Below are positions 12,001 to 23,328 of a stretch of 64,000 bases of DNA, in pieces. The notes beneath the pieces are model-generated. The model worked only from the letters and a program-made list of their open reading frames with translations, was not told the DNA's origin and did not search any database. The DNA is taken from positions 1,237,205 through 1,301,204 of the forward strand of contig NW_011887295.1 of NCBI RefSeq assembly GCF_000151315.2. The letters are read 5' to 3'. The first letter of the stretch is position 1. Every line of letters starts with the position of its first letter. The translations under genes were made by a program, and so were the position numbers. This DNA is from Capsaspora owczarzaki ATCC 30864. Taxonomy: Eukaryota > Opisthokonta > Filasterea.

Positions 12001-14622
12001 TCTGACTCAGATGACGCACTGCGGCCCCGGTCTGACCGGCTCTCGTGTGTGTGGCACGCGTTCAACGGCACCGGCTACCCCATGCAGCTCACAACCTGCG
12101 TTGTGGNNNNNNNNNNNNNNNNNNNNNNNNNNNNNNNNNNNNNNNNNNNNNNNNNNNNNNNNNNNNNNNNNNNNNNNNNNNNNNNNNNNNNNNNNNNNNN
12201 NNNNNNNNNNNNNNNNNNNNNNNNNNNNNNNNNNNNNNNNNNNNNNNNNNNNNNNNNNNNNNNNNNNNNNNNNNNNNNNNNNNNNNNNNNNNNNNNNNNN
12301 NNNNNNNNNNNNNNNNNNNNNNNNNNNNNNNNNNNNNNNNNNNNNNNNNNNNNNNTCAAGGACCAGCAATACTTGCCGCTTGTTCGTGGCTTCCGCAGCG
12401 TGCTCGGCCGCTACACTCTTGAACTCCGCAATCTCGGCGCCTTTGTCGACGACTGTGCCTGCGAGAACAATGGCACATGCGACTCGCTCACCGGCCACTG
12501 CTCGTGCACAATCAACTACACTGGCGTTCGCTGCGCAAGTGTCGCTGTTCGCTCGTGGTGCGATGAGGGCGGTGCTGATCTCTGCTCCGAGTACGCCTCT
12601 TGCGTCGACGGCAACACGGATGGCACGGCTGGTCCTGTGACTGGCTCGTGCGTGTGCAACGTTGGTTTCGAAGGCGACGGTGTCTTTTGCTCGAATGAGA
12701 ACGAGTGCGTCACGCGCAACTTCCCGCCGGATCTCGAGTGCGACGCGATTGCTCGATGCGAAGACACGTTCGGCAGCTACAAGTGCTCTTGCCCCGGTGG
12801 CTACATGGGCTCGGGTCGTGGCACTGGCACATGCGTGATTGATCCCGACGCGGTTGAACCCTACCCCGTGGACGACTTGGACAAGATCTTCCCAATCACG
12901 TACTACATTGCCCTGCGCGCGGTGAACGCCGCTGGTCTGTCCACTACCGTGTACAGCAACGGCATCACCATCGACACGACTCCTGCCACCTTCCAGTACA
13001 TTGACATGGTCTCGCCCTTCCCGTCGCCTGGCTACGAGCTCGCCCCGATCCATGCTCAGCGGTACACGGAGGACATGTCCTTCCGCTGGCTGTTCAAGGA
13101 CGCGCAGTCTGCTGTTGTCATGTACCGCATGAAGGCCGGCACGGCCACCAGCGACACTGAATTGACCGATTGGGTCGACTTCCCCGCCGCCATCACGAGC
13201 CATCGTTTGACTGGCCTGTCCCTCGTGACAAACACAATGTACTTTATTTCGATTGAGGCGACGAACGGCGCTGGCTTGCGCATTACCTACCCCTCGAACG
13301 GTCTGCTTGTCGATAATTCGGGCCCGGACAGTGCTGCTGGCTGGGTGATTGACACGTACGGCGCGGCCATTGCCTGCGAGCTCAACGGCGGTGCCTCGCT
13401 AACCTCCACCGATGACCGCACCTGGTCTACCGATCGCTTCAACATGGCCATCGCTTTTGGCGATTTCGTTGACAACGAGTCTGGCATCAAGTCGTACGAC
13501 TGGGCCATTGGTGTGACACCCGGCGGCGAGGAAATTATGCCCTTCACTGAAGCTGGCGCCTCGGCATCGCCAACTGGCTCCATGTTTGCGCTTGTGACGC
13601 GCAGCTTGCCTCAAATTGAAACTGGCTGCGGCGTGCCTGGCCCGGACGGCCTCGTCAACGCCATCTGCCTCAACGACCGCTCGACGTACTGGGTGATTGG
13701 TCATTCGATCTACTTCCGCAACTTCCAGCTGGCGACGCCGCGCACCTACTACAACACTCTTCGTGTCTGGAACAACGTTGGCATGTCGATTGTTCGCTCC
13801 ACCAACGGCATCAACGTCGTGGACTCGTCGTCGTGCCTTACGCTGGGATGCCAGGACGAGAGCACTGTTACCTGTGGCGCCGCTTCCGTCACACCGACAC
13901 CCAGCAGCGCCACGCCAGGCCCGGCCGCCACCACCACAGCGGCGGCGGCTCCGTCTGCGTCGGCCACTCCTGTCGCTCCAGTTTCCCACTGGGCTAAGGT
14001 GAACATGACGGTGGACGGCTCGCCTTTCTCGGGCGACTACGTGCTTGTGACGGCCCAGTTGACTGACCTGGACATTAACGCCTTCTCGTCGAGCTCGGCG
14101 ACCAGCTCGTCCAACTCGACGACCGTGGATTTCCGTCGCGTGATTGATCCCGCCACCATCCCGCCCTTCCAGACCTACCTTGAATTCACGGCGATGGCGC
14201 GTGCGTTTAGCACGTCCACCAACGTTGACGTGGATGTTCAGCCGACCAACCATTACCGCGTGCTCCTCCAGTGGGATGCAGACTACTTTAACATTACCGC
14301 GAGCGTGGAGCAACCCGACGTGGTCGTGTACGATCGTGTCAAGTCGCGTTGGATTGAAGCGTCGTCGACTTGCGCCTCGCCCCACCGCATTGTCACGGCT
14401 AACACGATCGAGGTCCACGTCTGCGTCACCTCGCAGCTCGCCTTTGTCAAGACAGCGCTGGCCGCCAACACACCCGCCATGTCCTGCCAGCGATCCGGCT
14501 GCAGCGGCGTCGTGTATGTGGAAGCGGCTGGCGCCCCGCCAGTGTACTGCAACTGCGACAGCTCTTGCCGCACCTTTGGTGACTGCTGTCTCGATCACTA
14601 TGATTCGTGTCCCCAAGCTTAA
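1..14622 (+). CDS. Giant secreted multidomain extracellular protein (5' partial)
   Basis: The frame is open from base 2, so the start lies upstream. No intron is visible. Order of parts by nucleotide: helical region 2-1000 resembling vitellogenin/large lipid transfer proteins (TLGAVGTPRAQ, NALGNAGHSFS); hydrophobic/amphipathic region 1030-2250; M23/LECT2-like domain about 2370-2740 lacking catalytic histidines; beta-rich region 3000-3480; about 15 repeats of a DTTPP...PESGI...Y beta-sandwich type 3500-10200; a GH16/LamG-like jelly roll about 10480-11090; EGF modules 11371-11898 (two with the DxDEC calcium-binding start); N gap; three more EGF modules 12448-12834; two more DTTPP-type repeats; Ser/Thr/Pro linker near 13870-13980; C-terminal somatomedin B domain (CNCDSSC, FGDCCLDHYDSC). 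No transmembrane segment follows, so I infer secretion into a matrix or coat. The frame shifts by two bases just before the gap, at a GT run (12045-12053). The lipoprotein-like assignment is inference; EGF and SMB calls are strong. Confidence 0.85.
12107..12355. other. Assembly gap (249 N)
   Basis: A run of 249 N interrupts the giant extracellular gene between its fourth and fifth EGF modules. 249 is a multiple of three and the reading frame just left of the gap (from about 12053) continues in the same frame to the right, so the gap size may be close to real. The missing part belongs to a domain beginning about 11905 that reads towards a 'VWHAFNGTG' type motif. Confidence 0.98.
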
Positions 14623-15184
14623 GCTCAGCGGCTGGAGGGCACTGGTTGCATTTTTCTTGTTTAGTTTTGTTGTGGTTTTTTGTCTTTTGTTTTTGTTTGC
14701 CCCTTTTGTCTTGCTTTTTTTGTTTTCTGCTCTTGTGATTTTTTTTTTTTTAGTGTCTGCCTGTATGATTTTTTCTCTTCTTTGTTTGTGAGTGTCCTTG
14801 ATTTTGCTTGTTATTTCTGCTATCGCTGTTGTTATGACCCCCCTACGATTTTCGCCTCTTCTGGCGTTACCCCTTCTGCTCCTTTTGTAAAGGATTTTAT
14901 ACTTTTTCCTTTTCCCCCCTTCTTGTGATTGTTTTTTCCCCCTTCGATGCGCTTTTTGTACTCTGTTCTGCATTGTCACAATACAAAGTGATACTATTCA
15001 CCCTCCCTTGTTGAAATTGAAGTCGATTTGCAAAAATTCGAGCTGTTGAGATTGACAGAGTCTCCACAGATCTTCCGCGATCGGACGATTTCTAGCACTA
15101 CGATCTCGACTCGATGATTTGTGATCTATGACTTCTCATCTCTTGTTCGAGTCAGTCACTTTTTTCCCTATAGATTCTTCCAAT
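14623..15184. other. Intergenic, T-rich
   Basis: Lies between the giant gene's stop and the Rpn2 start. It is dominated by T-rich sequence with no GC-rich coding stretch. It should hold the 3' UTR of the upstream gene and the promoter of Rpn2. I see no RNA gene in it. Confidence 0.7.
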
Positions 15185-15866
15185 ATGCCTGCCAGCGTTC
15201 TCACTTCAGCAGGTTTGGTTTTTTTTTTTTTTCATCATTTTGTTCGCATTTTGACATTGCTCGCTTCCTTTCGACTTGATGCGAGCCTGTCGATCCGTTC
15301 CGCTCCTGCAGCACCCATGGCATCATCGAACGCCAGCAATCTTACACATAGGGAGAGACTCGAGGTCCAGCCCTCCCACACTCGCTGTTGGAGCGTCGTC
15401 GACTGAAGTTGGGGAATCTCGAAACTTTACGCTCGGGTTTCAGTTGAAGCTGCTGCCAAATCGCACGTTGGAAGCTCGCTCGTGCAATCAACGATCAAAC
15501 GCAGTATGAGATTGAGTCTCGCCAGAGACAGACAAGGAGACCAGAGCGAGAGCAGAGCACAATGGAAGCGGGTCGTTGGTCGCTCCAATGCATCCTCAGT
15601 CAAAATTGGCGTTTCGCGATCTTGGCTTTTTTTTTTTTTATCATTCGTCGTCCTTCCGCTAGCTGTCCCCTTCTCGTCCATCCCCACGGTTTCTTTGCTG
15701 CGTTCTCGTTGCGTTGCGTTGCGTTCCTGGATGTCTCGCTCGCAGTCATCACTTTCGTCTTTGAGCTCTCCCCCTCGCGCGGCGATCATCAATGATGTCT
15801 TGCTCGTTTGGTCATCTTTTTTTTTTTTTTCTCTCTTGTGTGTTTGACTTTGTCATTGTTCCTCAC

Positions 15867-15910
<44 letters not shown>

Positions 15911-18900
15911 CACTACAGCGGGCGTCATTGCGCTCTTGGACGAGACCCAGCCGCAGCTGCAGGCATTCGCGCTTGGCAAGCTCAACGGCTTGGTGGACAC
16001 GTTCTGGGCTGAAATTTCAGAGTCGGTCCGCCGCATCGAGGAGCTGTACGAGGACGAGGCGTTCCACAACCGCCAGCTGGCCGCGCTGGTCGCCTCGAAG
16101 GTCTACTACCACCTCGGATCGTTTGGCGACGCACTCGAGTTTGCACTGGGCGCCGGCGAGCTCTTCAACGTGAATGAAAACTCAGAGTTTGTTCACACGA
16201 TTGTGTCCAAGTGCATCGACCGCTACATTGCCCTGCGCAACCCCGATGCTGCGCAAGACGTGCTTACCAGCGCGGGCGTGGAGCAAGCGGCTGCCGCGGG
16301 CGGCGACATTGACGCGCGTCTGGTCGCCCTGGTCGATCGCATGTTTGAGCGCTGCCTGACCCACGGCTCTTACCGCCAGGCCATCGGCATTGCCCTCGAG
16401 TCGCGACGCATTGACATTTTCCAGCGCGCCATTGCCGAGGCCTCAGACACCTCGGCCGTGCTTGGATACTGCATGAACATTAGCAACACGCTCATCACCT
16501 CGCGCGCCTTCCGCGACTCTGTGCTCGCAGTGCTCGTCGACCAGTACATGTGCCTGCCGGAGCCCGATCTCATCAACGTGTGCCAGTGCCTCATCTTCCT
16601 CAACAACCCCGAGCGTGTCGCCCAAACGCTGCGCGATCTGCTCGAGGGCCGTCTCTGCGGCGCTGCCGGTGCCGAGCGCGGCGTTCTGGTTGCTTACCAG
16701 ATTGCGTTCGATGTCTTTGAGAGCGCCACGCAACAGTTTGTGCATCGCGTCGTCGCACACTTGCTCCAGCTCTCGGGCGTGGCCATTCCAGAGCCCACCG
16801 CCGCTGACGCCGCTCCCGAGCCCACTCTCGAAAAGGACTCTCCCATCGCGCGTCTCTACGCTATTCTGACTGGCGAAGTCTCCCTCGGCCTCGAGCTGGA
16901 ATTCTTGCTTCGCAACAACCATTCCGACCTGTTGATTTTGAAAAACACAAAGGCAAGTGCCGAGACCAAAGTTGGTTTCTCTGCGTGTGGGGTTTTTTGT
17001 GTTAAACTTTGTTGAATCTAACCATGTGCATACTTTCCCTTCTTTTTTTTTTTCTTCTTTTTTTTCTCGACCACAGCTGGCCACTCAACGCAACTCTATT
17101 TGCCACGGCGGCACGGTGATTGCAAACGCTCTCATGCATGCTGGCACGGGCATTGACACGTTCTTGCGGCAGGATCTCGCATGGGTTCGTCGCGCTGCTC
17201 ACTGGGCCAAGTTCAACGTGACGGCCAGCCTCGGTGTTGTTCACAAGGTAATAGCCGCCGATTTTGCATAGTACATTGTTGTGTACCCTTCTTTTGTTTT
17301 ATTTTTCCCAGTCGACACGTTCGCTCACATTCGCTTTTTTTTTATGTCTCGGACAGGGTCACATCAAGGAGAGCTTCAACATCCTCTCGCCATACTTGCC
17401 AAAAGGAGGCAGCGAGTCTGGCGCGGGCCCGTTCGCAGAGGGCGGCGGTCTGTTTGCGCTCGGCCTGATTCACGCCAACCACGGCAAAAAGGCCATTCCG
17501 TTCTTGGTGGAGCAGCTCAAGAACGCCACCCACTCGCGAACAGACGAAGGCTACTGCGAGGGCGACATTGTGCGCCACGGCGGCAGCCTCGGTCTGGGCT
17601 TGGCGGCGATGGGCACTGCTACGCCCGAGCTGTTTGGTGAACTGCGTGCCGTGCTCAACACGGACTCTGCGGTAGCTGGCGAGGCTGCCGGTATTGGCAT
17701 GGGTCTTATTATGCTCGGTACTGGCCACTCGGAGTGCCTGGACGAGATGCTGCGCTACGCCCACGACACGGCCCACGAAAAGATCATCCGCGGTCTTGCC
17801 ATCGGCATGGCGCTCATGCTGTACGAGCGCGAGGAGCTCGCCGATGCGCACATCGAGCTGATGGCTGCAGACAAGGATCCCGTCCTGCGCTACGGCGCCA
17901 TGTTGGCCGTCTCCCTCGCCTACGCCGGCACTGGCAACAACAAGGCCATCAACCGCCTGCTGCATGTTGCCGTCAGCGACGTTTCGGACGATGTGCGCCG
18001 CGCTGCCGTCATCGGCCTGGGCTTTGTGCTCTTCCGCGACTCCAAGCAAGTCCCCGGCGTTGTGTCGCTGCTGTCCGAGTCGTACAACCCCCACGTTCGG
18101 TACGGTGCTGCGCTTGCTCTCGGCGTTTCGTGTGCCGCCACTGGCTCTGCCGATGCCATCGAGCTGCTCGAGCCGCTGTCGAACGATCCCGTCGACTTTG
18201 TGCGACAGGGTGCCATGATTGCTCTCGCCATGGTCTTGATCCAGCAGAGCGATGCGCAGACGCCCAAGGCAGCCAGCACCCGCAAGCTGTTTGAGAAGGT
18301 GATTGGCGAGCGTCACGAAGACGTCATGGCCAAGTTTGGCGCCGTGCTTGCCCAAGGTCTGATTGAGGCTGGTGGCCGCAATGTGACCATCTCGCTCCAG
18401 TCGCGCATCGGACACACTCGCACCTCATCGGTGGTCGGTCTCCTTCTCTTCACCCAGCATTGGTTCTGGCACTCCATGACACACTTTATCAGCCTCGCCT
18501 TCACCCCGACAACGCTGATTGCCCTCAACAAGAACCTCAAGATGCCGCAAGTCAAGTTCCACAGCGCTGCCAAGCCCTCGCAGTTCGCCTATCCTCCCGC
18601 CCTCGTGCCACCAAAGGTCGAGACGAAGGAGAAGGTGACCACGGCCGTCCTTTCCTACACCAAGGCCAAGAGCACCAAGCGCAAGGCCGACAAGGCCGCT
18701 GCCATTGCCCGAGGCGAGGCCGTGTCCATGGACACGAGCGTACCCGGCTCTCCCTTGCAATCGGCGCCATCTTCTCCTGGTGCTGAAGAGAAGAGTGTAA
18801 GCGGGGGGTTTGTTTTTTGTGTTGGGGTTTTCTTTGCGAAGATGGAGTTGTGGTGCAATTATTCACTTGTTGAATGTTTGTGGGTGGTTTTTTTTTTATC

Positions 18901-19466
18901 TTTCTTTCCTGTTGCAGTTGGAGTCCGCCCTGGCCGAGAAAGCTGCAGAAAAGAAGGAGGATGTCAAGGAGGTCGAGCCTGACTTTGAGCTCCTCACCAA
19001 TCCTGCGCGCATTGTTCCCGACCAAGTCCATGTCACCTCTTTGCGAGACGAGCGATATCGCACTGTCCTGAAGGTAACTTTTTTGGGCTTTGTTTGTTGC
19101 AGTGGTGAATGGCTTGCTGACTGTTGTTTTGCAACCCTTTTCTCCCCTTTTTTTTTTTTCAGTCGGCTTTGGTCGGCGGCATCGTCATTGTCGAGGATAA
19201 CACGCCCGAGTTGCCAGAAGAGTTGATTGAGATTGCCATTCCCACACCAAGTAAGAAAATGTTGCGTTTTGTTTTGCTTTTTTTTTTGTTTGGTTTTTTC
19301 CTGTTTCGTCCAGTTGATCGATGCGCTGCTGATGGATCTTGCTCGTGAATGCTCACTGGTGCTTTTGTTTATTTTCGACGCTGTTGCAGAGGTGTCTGCT
19401 GCAAACACAGTTGGTGACGAGGCGGATGAGCCAGAGCCCCCGCAACCGTTCGAGTACACCCTGTAA
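15185..19466 (+). CDS. RPN2: 26S proteasome regulatory subunit Rpn2 (PSMD1)
   Basis: Largest scaffold subunit of the proteasome base, where it helps position Rpn10/Rpn13 and the ATPase ring. Seven exons: 15185-15212, 15919-16952, 17077-17247, 17357-18796, 18918-19073, 19163-19250, 19390-19466, giving 997 aa (human about 953). The splice joining exon 1 to exon 2 restores [11 protein letters not shown], matching the human start SAAGIISLLDE. Family-diagnostic stretches include [21 protein letters not shown]-like [10 protein letters not shown], the PC repeats ([43 protein letters not shown]) and the C-terminus [11 protein letters not shown]. Intron 2 (16953-17076) has a GC donor (AAG|GCAAGT); the only nearby GT would break the frame. 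Intron 1 is 706 bases and ends in a long TC repeat. Confidence 0.97.
15871..15907 (+). repeat. (TC)18 microsatellite in Rpn2 intron 1
   Basis: A pure TC dinucleotide tract ends 11 bases before the AG acceptor of intron 1 (15918). It therefore serves as the polypyrimidine tract of that intron, and length changes there could affect splicing. Confidence 0.9.
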
Positions 19467-19767
19467 AGCGAGAGGGTGTTTGACCATTTCGTTCGCGCGT
19501 TAGACCAAGGCTCTTGTTTCGCACGCTGTTCACTGTGAATTTGTATACGTTGTGTGCAATGTTATTTTGTGCAGTACAATGCGTTTTTGTTGTTTTTGAT
19601 CTTCGTTCTCGTTGTTCCCCCTTCACTCTCCACCGCGTTCTGCAATTTGCTTTGGAGTCCTCAACTTGAATACGCTTGTTTCAAAGTGCTGGAGGTTAGA
19701 GTAAGTATGCGTCGTCGTTGGCGTCGGTGCAGTCTTTAATTCGTAAACTTTTCAATCGACAATCAAA
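19467..19767. other. Intergenic between Rpn2 and RPB5
   Basis: About 300 bases holding the Rpn2 3' end and the RPB5 promoter. No coding or RNA signal seen. Confidence 0.7.
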
Positions 19768-20355
19768 ATGGATTCGGCCGAGCAGCAACATCTCCAGCGC
19801 ATGTACCGCATTTACCAGACCGTGATGCAGGTGAGCACTCCGATCATCGTATCACGACTTGAGCTTGTTGAGCTGTGGCTTGATGCGAGAGAGAGAGAGC
19901 GAGACGCAGTGGAAAACGTCGCTCTATCGATCGCCACTCCTGCCCTGTCGAATGGCTCTTGGCTTCCATTCCATCGTCGCCAATGTTCAAAGTGCGGAAT
20001 CTTCTGTCAACCTTGTCACCGACCAATGGAAGACCGAGAGGTGCATTGTCTTTTGCGCGTTGGCTTGGCGGTCGATTCCACTCCCACATGGTCCTCAGAG
20101 TCCGCCTGCCAACGCCAATGCCCAATGGCGACCTCCGCACTTGACTCGCTCTCTGCGTCTCTGCACCGGGAGTGAAGAGCCTTGACCGATGTGCGGACGC
20201 TGCCGTCGCTCGCTCGCTCGTCGCTGGGCTTTTTGAGCTGCGACAAGTCGACGAGATCTCAATTCTCGCTCCATACAAACTTGCCATCGCTGCATCCCTC
20301 ACACCCCTCGCTCTCGGACGGACTGCGATATCTGACTCGCGTTTCCTCTGTTGGG

Positions 20356-20386
<31 letters not shown>

Positions 20387-21306
20387 TGTTGGTGTCAGAT
20401 GTGCCACGATCGCCATTACATTGTGACTGCAGACGAGCTCGAGCAAAACCTCGAGACGTTCCGCGCCAAGGTCTGCACGGGCAACGACCTGACCCCAGTG
20501 TAAGCGGCTGTGTTTTTTTTTTGGGGGGGGGGCGCAGGTGGTTGTGCATGTCTTGTAGTTGGAGACTTGGGTCTGGCTTGGATGGACTTTTTGGCCAAAA
20601 CTCTCACTTTGACTTTACTTTGGTTCATTCACTTCATGTTTTGCTTCGTCCTGCAGGCGAGAGCGCATGTTGTGCAACTTTGCATACAAGGACGACCCCA
20701 CCAAGTCCATTCTTGTCATGTTTGCCACCGAAGTCAAGGTCGGCGTGGCACCCATCCGCCAGATGATTGAGCAGATGAGCACGCAGTCCATCCAACGCGG
20801 CATTATCGTCGTCCAGGACTGTCTAACCTCGTTTGCCCGCAGCACCCTGGCCGAGGCCATGCCGCAGTTCATCATTGAGGAGTTTAAGGAGGCAGAGCTG
20901 CTCGTGAACATTACCCGTCACACTGTAGGGTGTTGAAAGGTTTTTTTGGAGCGAATTTCCATCAATGCAACTAATATGCGTTATTGTTTGCTCTTGCGAT
21001 ACTCTAGTTGGTGCCCAAGCATGAGGTGCTGTCAGACGACGATAAGATTGCACTGCTCAAGCAGTACAAGCTCAAGGAGGCGCAGTTGCCTCGTATTCAC
21101 TCAACAGACCCTGTTGCTCGCTATCTTGGTTTGCGAAGGGGCCAGGTATGTTCTATTCGAATGCGACGGTGCACATGTCCATTCGTGGCATTTGTGATTT
21201 TTAGCTGGGCTGTTGACTGACTCTATTCCCTTCTTGTCAGGTTGTCCGTATCACACGTCAAAGCGAGACCGCAGGTCGTTATATCACCTATCGACTTGTC
21301 TTGTAG
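19768..21306 (+). CDS. RPB5: RNA polymerase I/II/III shared subunit RPB5 (RPABC1)
   Basis: Shared jaw subunit of the three nuclear RNA polymerases. Five exons: 19768-19830, 20399-20499, 20657-20924, 21008-21145, 21241-21306, giving 211 aa (human 210). Key matches are [14 protein letters not shown] in the N-terminal jaw domain, IIVVQDCLT, and the very conserved C-terminal assembly domain: [49 protein letters not shown]. The last exon ends YRLVL, one residue off the usual YRLVQ. Intron 1 (568 bases) carries no recognisable gene. All introns are GT-AG with T-rich acceptors. Confidence 0.97.
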
Positions 21307-21458
21307 TGCAACACGCAGAAAAAAAGTCTGTGTGACGTCGTAGTTTGTTGTTGTTGGAGCGTGTTTTCGTTGTCAGTGCGACTTTATAAAAATGTAATCC
21401 AATTTCTTTGTTTTTTTTTTTTTTTCTTTGCTTCCTCTCCTTGCCAACCCCCCCCCCC

Positions 21459-21494
<36 letters not shown>

Positions 21495-21609
21495 GAATCG
21501 TGTAAACGCAAGTCAACAGCACGATTTTGATATTGGGACGACAATCCCTGACATCGAAACAATGCACAAACAACAAAAAACACAGAATTGACACAGTGGG
21601 ATTTTTTTT
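21307..21609. other. Convergent 3' region between RPB5 and NDUFB8
   Basis: 303 bases between two facing stop codons. Contains a long T tract (about 21412-21425), a C run and a long A tract (about 21459-21487). The T and A tracts are complementary and could fold back in transcripts from either strand. No gene seen. Confidence 0.75.
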
Positions 21610-22319
21610 CTACTGCTGCTTTGCAAAGCCGTTGGGCTCGTGGAAGGGGAGTTCCCGTTGTGTCTGTTGTGCGTGCATGGGTGAGTAAGTGAGATAGGTC
21701 GAGGTTGATCTCAAGTTCACCAACAAAACAAAACGCAACAAATTTTTGGACATACCGTTGGCTTTCGCGAAGGCGCGTCGTAGAGCTTTGCAAGCCCATA
21801 CAAACCGGTCAGCAACCCAGCCATGATCAAAAGGTGCTTCAGCGCAGTGGAGCGGCTAACAGGCGACTTTTCGTCGACAACCCATACAGTGTAGAGCTCG
21901 TCGTTCTCGTGCAGCTGCAAAGATTTTGGGGTTGGATGAGTTGAAGCCCACTAAAAATGATGGCATAGGTGCACCATCATCGTCATCATCATCATCAGGA
22001 CTGTACAGTATCCTTCAGGTTGCGGCGCTCCTGGGCATCCTCGTAGAGCGAGGGATCCTTGAGCTGGGCGCTGGATGGGGCAAAGTCAGGGTAGTCGCCG
22101 ATCTGTCGCTCTGGGTTTGGCGCGTACGCTGCGTGCGTGGCAGCTACACCAAGGCAGAGTAGACAAGAGTGAGTTTGAGTGGTCGTCTGATCCGTGTGCA
22201 GTGTGACGATGCAGGAAGAGGGGAGGATTTTTCGTACCAAAGCGACGGAGCGCGGTCTGGGTGCCTGCGATGGCTGCCCGGCTGCCGAGGGTGCTCGAGA
22301 ATCGTGTTAGGACGGACAT
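21610..22319 (-). CDS. NDUFB8: Mitochondrial complex I subunit NDUFB8 (ASHI)
   Basis: Accessory membrane-arm subunit of NADH:ubiquinone oxidoreductase. Four exons on the minus strand: 22319-22238, 22143-22007, 21914-21756, 21663-21610, giving 143 aa (human 186 before processing). An Arg/Ser-rich N-terminus (MSVLTRFSSTLGSR) fits a mitochondrial presequence. The family hallmark GDYPDFAP aligns with human GDYPKLPD, followed by LKDPSLYEDAQERRN, similar to the fungal proteins. One membrane helix follows (LLIMAGLLTGLYGLAKLY). The last exon is short and ends EPNGFAKQQ. Assignment rests on motif order, because overall similarity in this family is low. Confidence 0.85.
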
Positions 22320-22843
22320 GGTGCCCTACATGACGAAAGGAAGGGTCAGCAGCAGCAGCAGAGATGAGCCACAAAGCCAAAAGCGAGAGATCTGCTCAAA
22401 GCGCCATGTTGCTGCTTTGATCTCCCACCACACTCGTCCCCGCAACACTCCACTCTCGGATGCACATTCGCAACCACCGCTGCTTGACGATGAGGCAGCG
22501 CGGGAATGGCCGAGCGACGCCGCAAAACAACAAGTCAAAAGTCACAATGGAGCTCCATTCATTTTGGCTTTTTTTTTTTTTTTTTTTTTTTTTTTGGCTG
22601 ATCAAATTATTCGTACACTGATTTTACTTTTCTAGAGAATGACTGCGTCGGCTGAGATGAGATGAGATGAGATGAGACGAGGACATGACGCAAGATCGAT
22701 GGGATCGAAAATGAAAACAGTCAGACACACATCAAAACTCATGCCTGTTGCTTCAGAAAGATCACTGTTGAAGGTTTTGAATAGCGCGCATCCATCCATC
22801 GATGAGCGTGAAGGGTGCCTGATTTCGAATGGTAGTCTCAAGT

Positions 22844-22856
22844 CACACACACACAG

Positions 22857-22883
<27 letters not shown>
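22844..22883. repeat. (CA)n microsatellite
   Basis: About 40 bases of CA dinucleotide with one interruption (CAGACAC). Confidence 0.9.
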
Positions 22884-22887
<4 letters not shown>

Positions 22888-22965
22888 TTCGTGAGCTTTT
22901 GACAGAGCTGTTTTGTGAAAACGGTGATTGATTAAACAAATGCCACACTTTGGGAGACTCGCTCT

Positions 22966-23231
22966 TTCAGAATGGCAAAGGCTGCATAACCTTGAAAGGA
23001 TGTGGTGGGTAGGGCTGCGTACAACAAAGGCCCGAGGCGCCAAAACCGATCGTTCGCCGCCGCCGCGCGACAGTCGAGGTTTGGCTGTATGCGGGGGTTT
23101 TTTTTTTCGATTTTGGAACTTTGCTGGAGTTCAGCGCTGCATCTTCTAGAATTGCAGACGTTGCATAAGCTTGAAGGGATGTGTTGGGTAGGGCTGCGCG
23201 CAGCAACGACCTGAAGTGCAAACCCGACAAT
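22966..23231 (+). repeat. Direct repeat: two diverged 88-base copies
   Basis: Copy 1 is about 22966-23053 and copy 2 about 23144-23231. Both share the core GGGTAGGGCTGCG with GCATAA and TTGAA upstream at the same spacing. By eye they are about three-quarters identical. Copy 2 ends about 100 bases before the ATG of the ubiquitin-like ORF. There is no coding signal, and no tRNA-type A or B box that I can see. They may be duplicated promoter modules or an old short repeat. Confidence 0.7.
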
Positions 23232-23328
23232 CACTGTTTGGCCGTTTGGCTGTCTTTGTGTTTGACGCGCTGAACTTTCACGGTTGGCTGTCCACTCCCC
23301 ATTTTTGTCGCCCTGAATATACACTACA

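Larger units (their letters stand above)
22320..23328. other. Intergenic with poly-T, CA repeat and duplicated block
   Basis: Separates divergent NDUFB8 (minus) from the ubiquitin-like ORF (plus). Holds a T tract near 22569-22595, a short GAGAT repeat near 22659, a CA repeat and two copies of an 88-base block. Short open frames here lack the GC-rich codon use of real genes in the window. Confidence 0.7.

Noticed and set aside
6752-12019. A 1755-codon open frame on the minus strand under the giant gene
   Set aside because: It is antisense to clearly conserved domains. Its composition (Arg/Val/His-rich, no domain) is what GC3-biased codons produce on the opposite strand.
22966-23231. The 88-base duplicated block as a tRNA or tRNA-derived SINE
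   Set aside because: I could not find A-box or B-box sequences or a cloverleaf in either copy.
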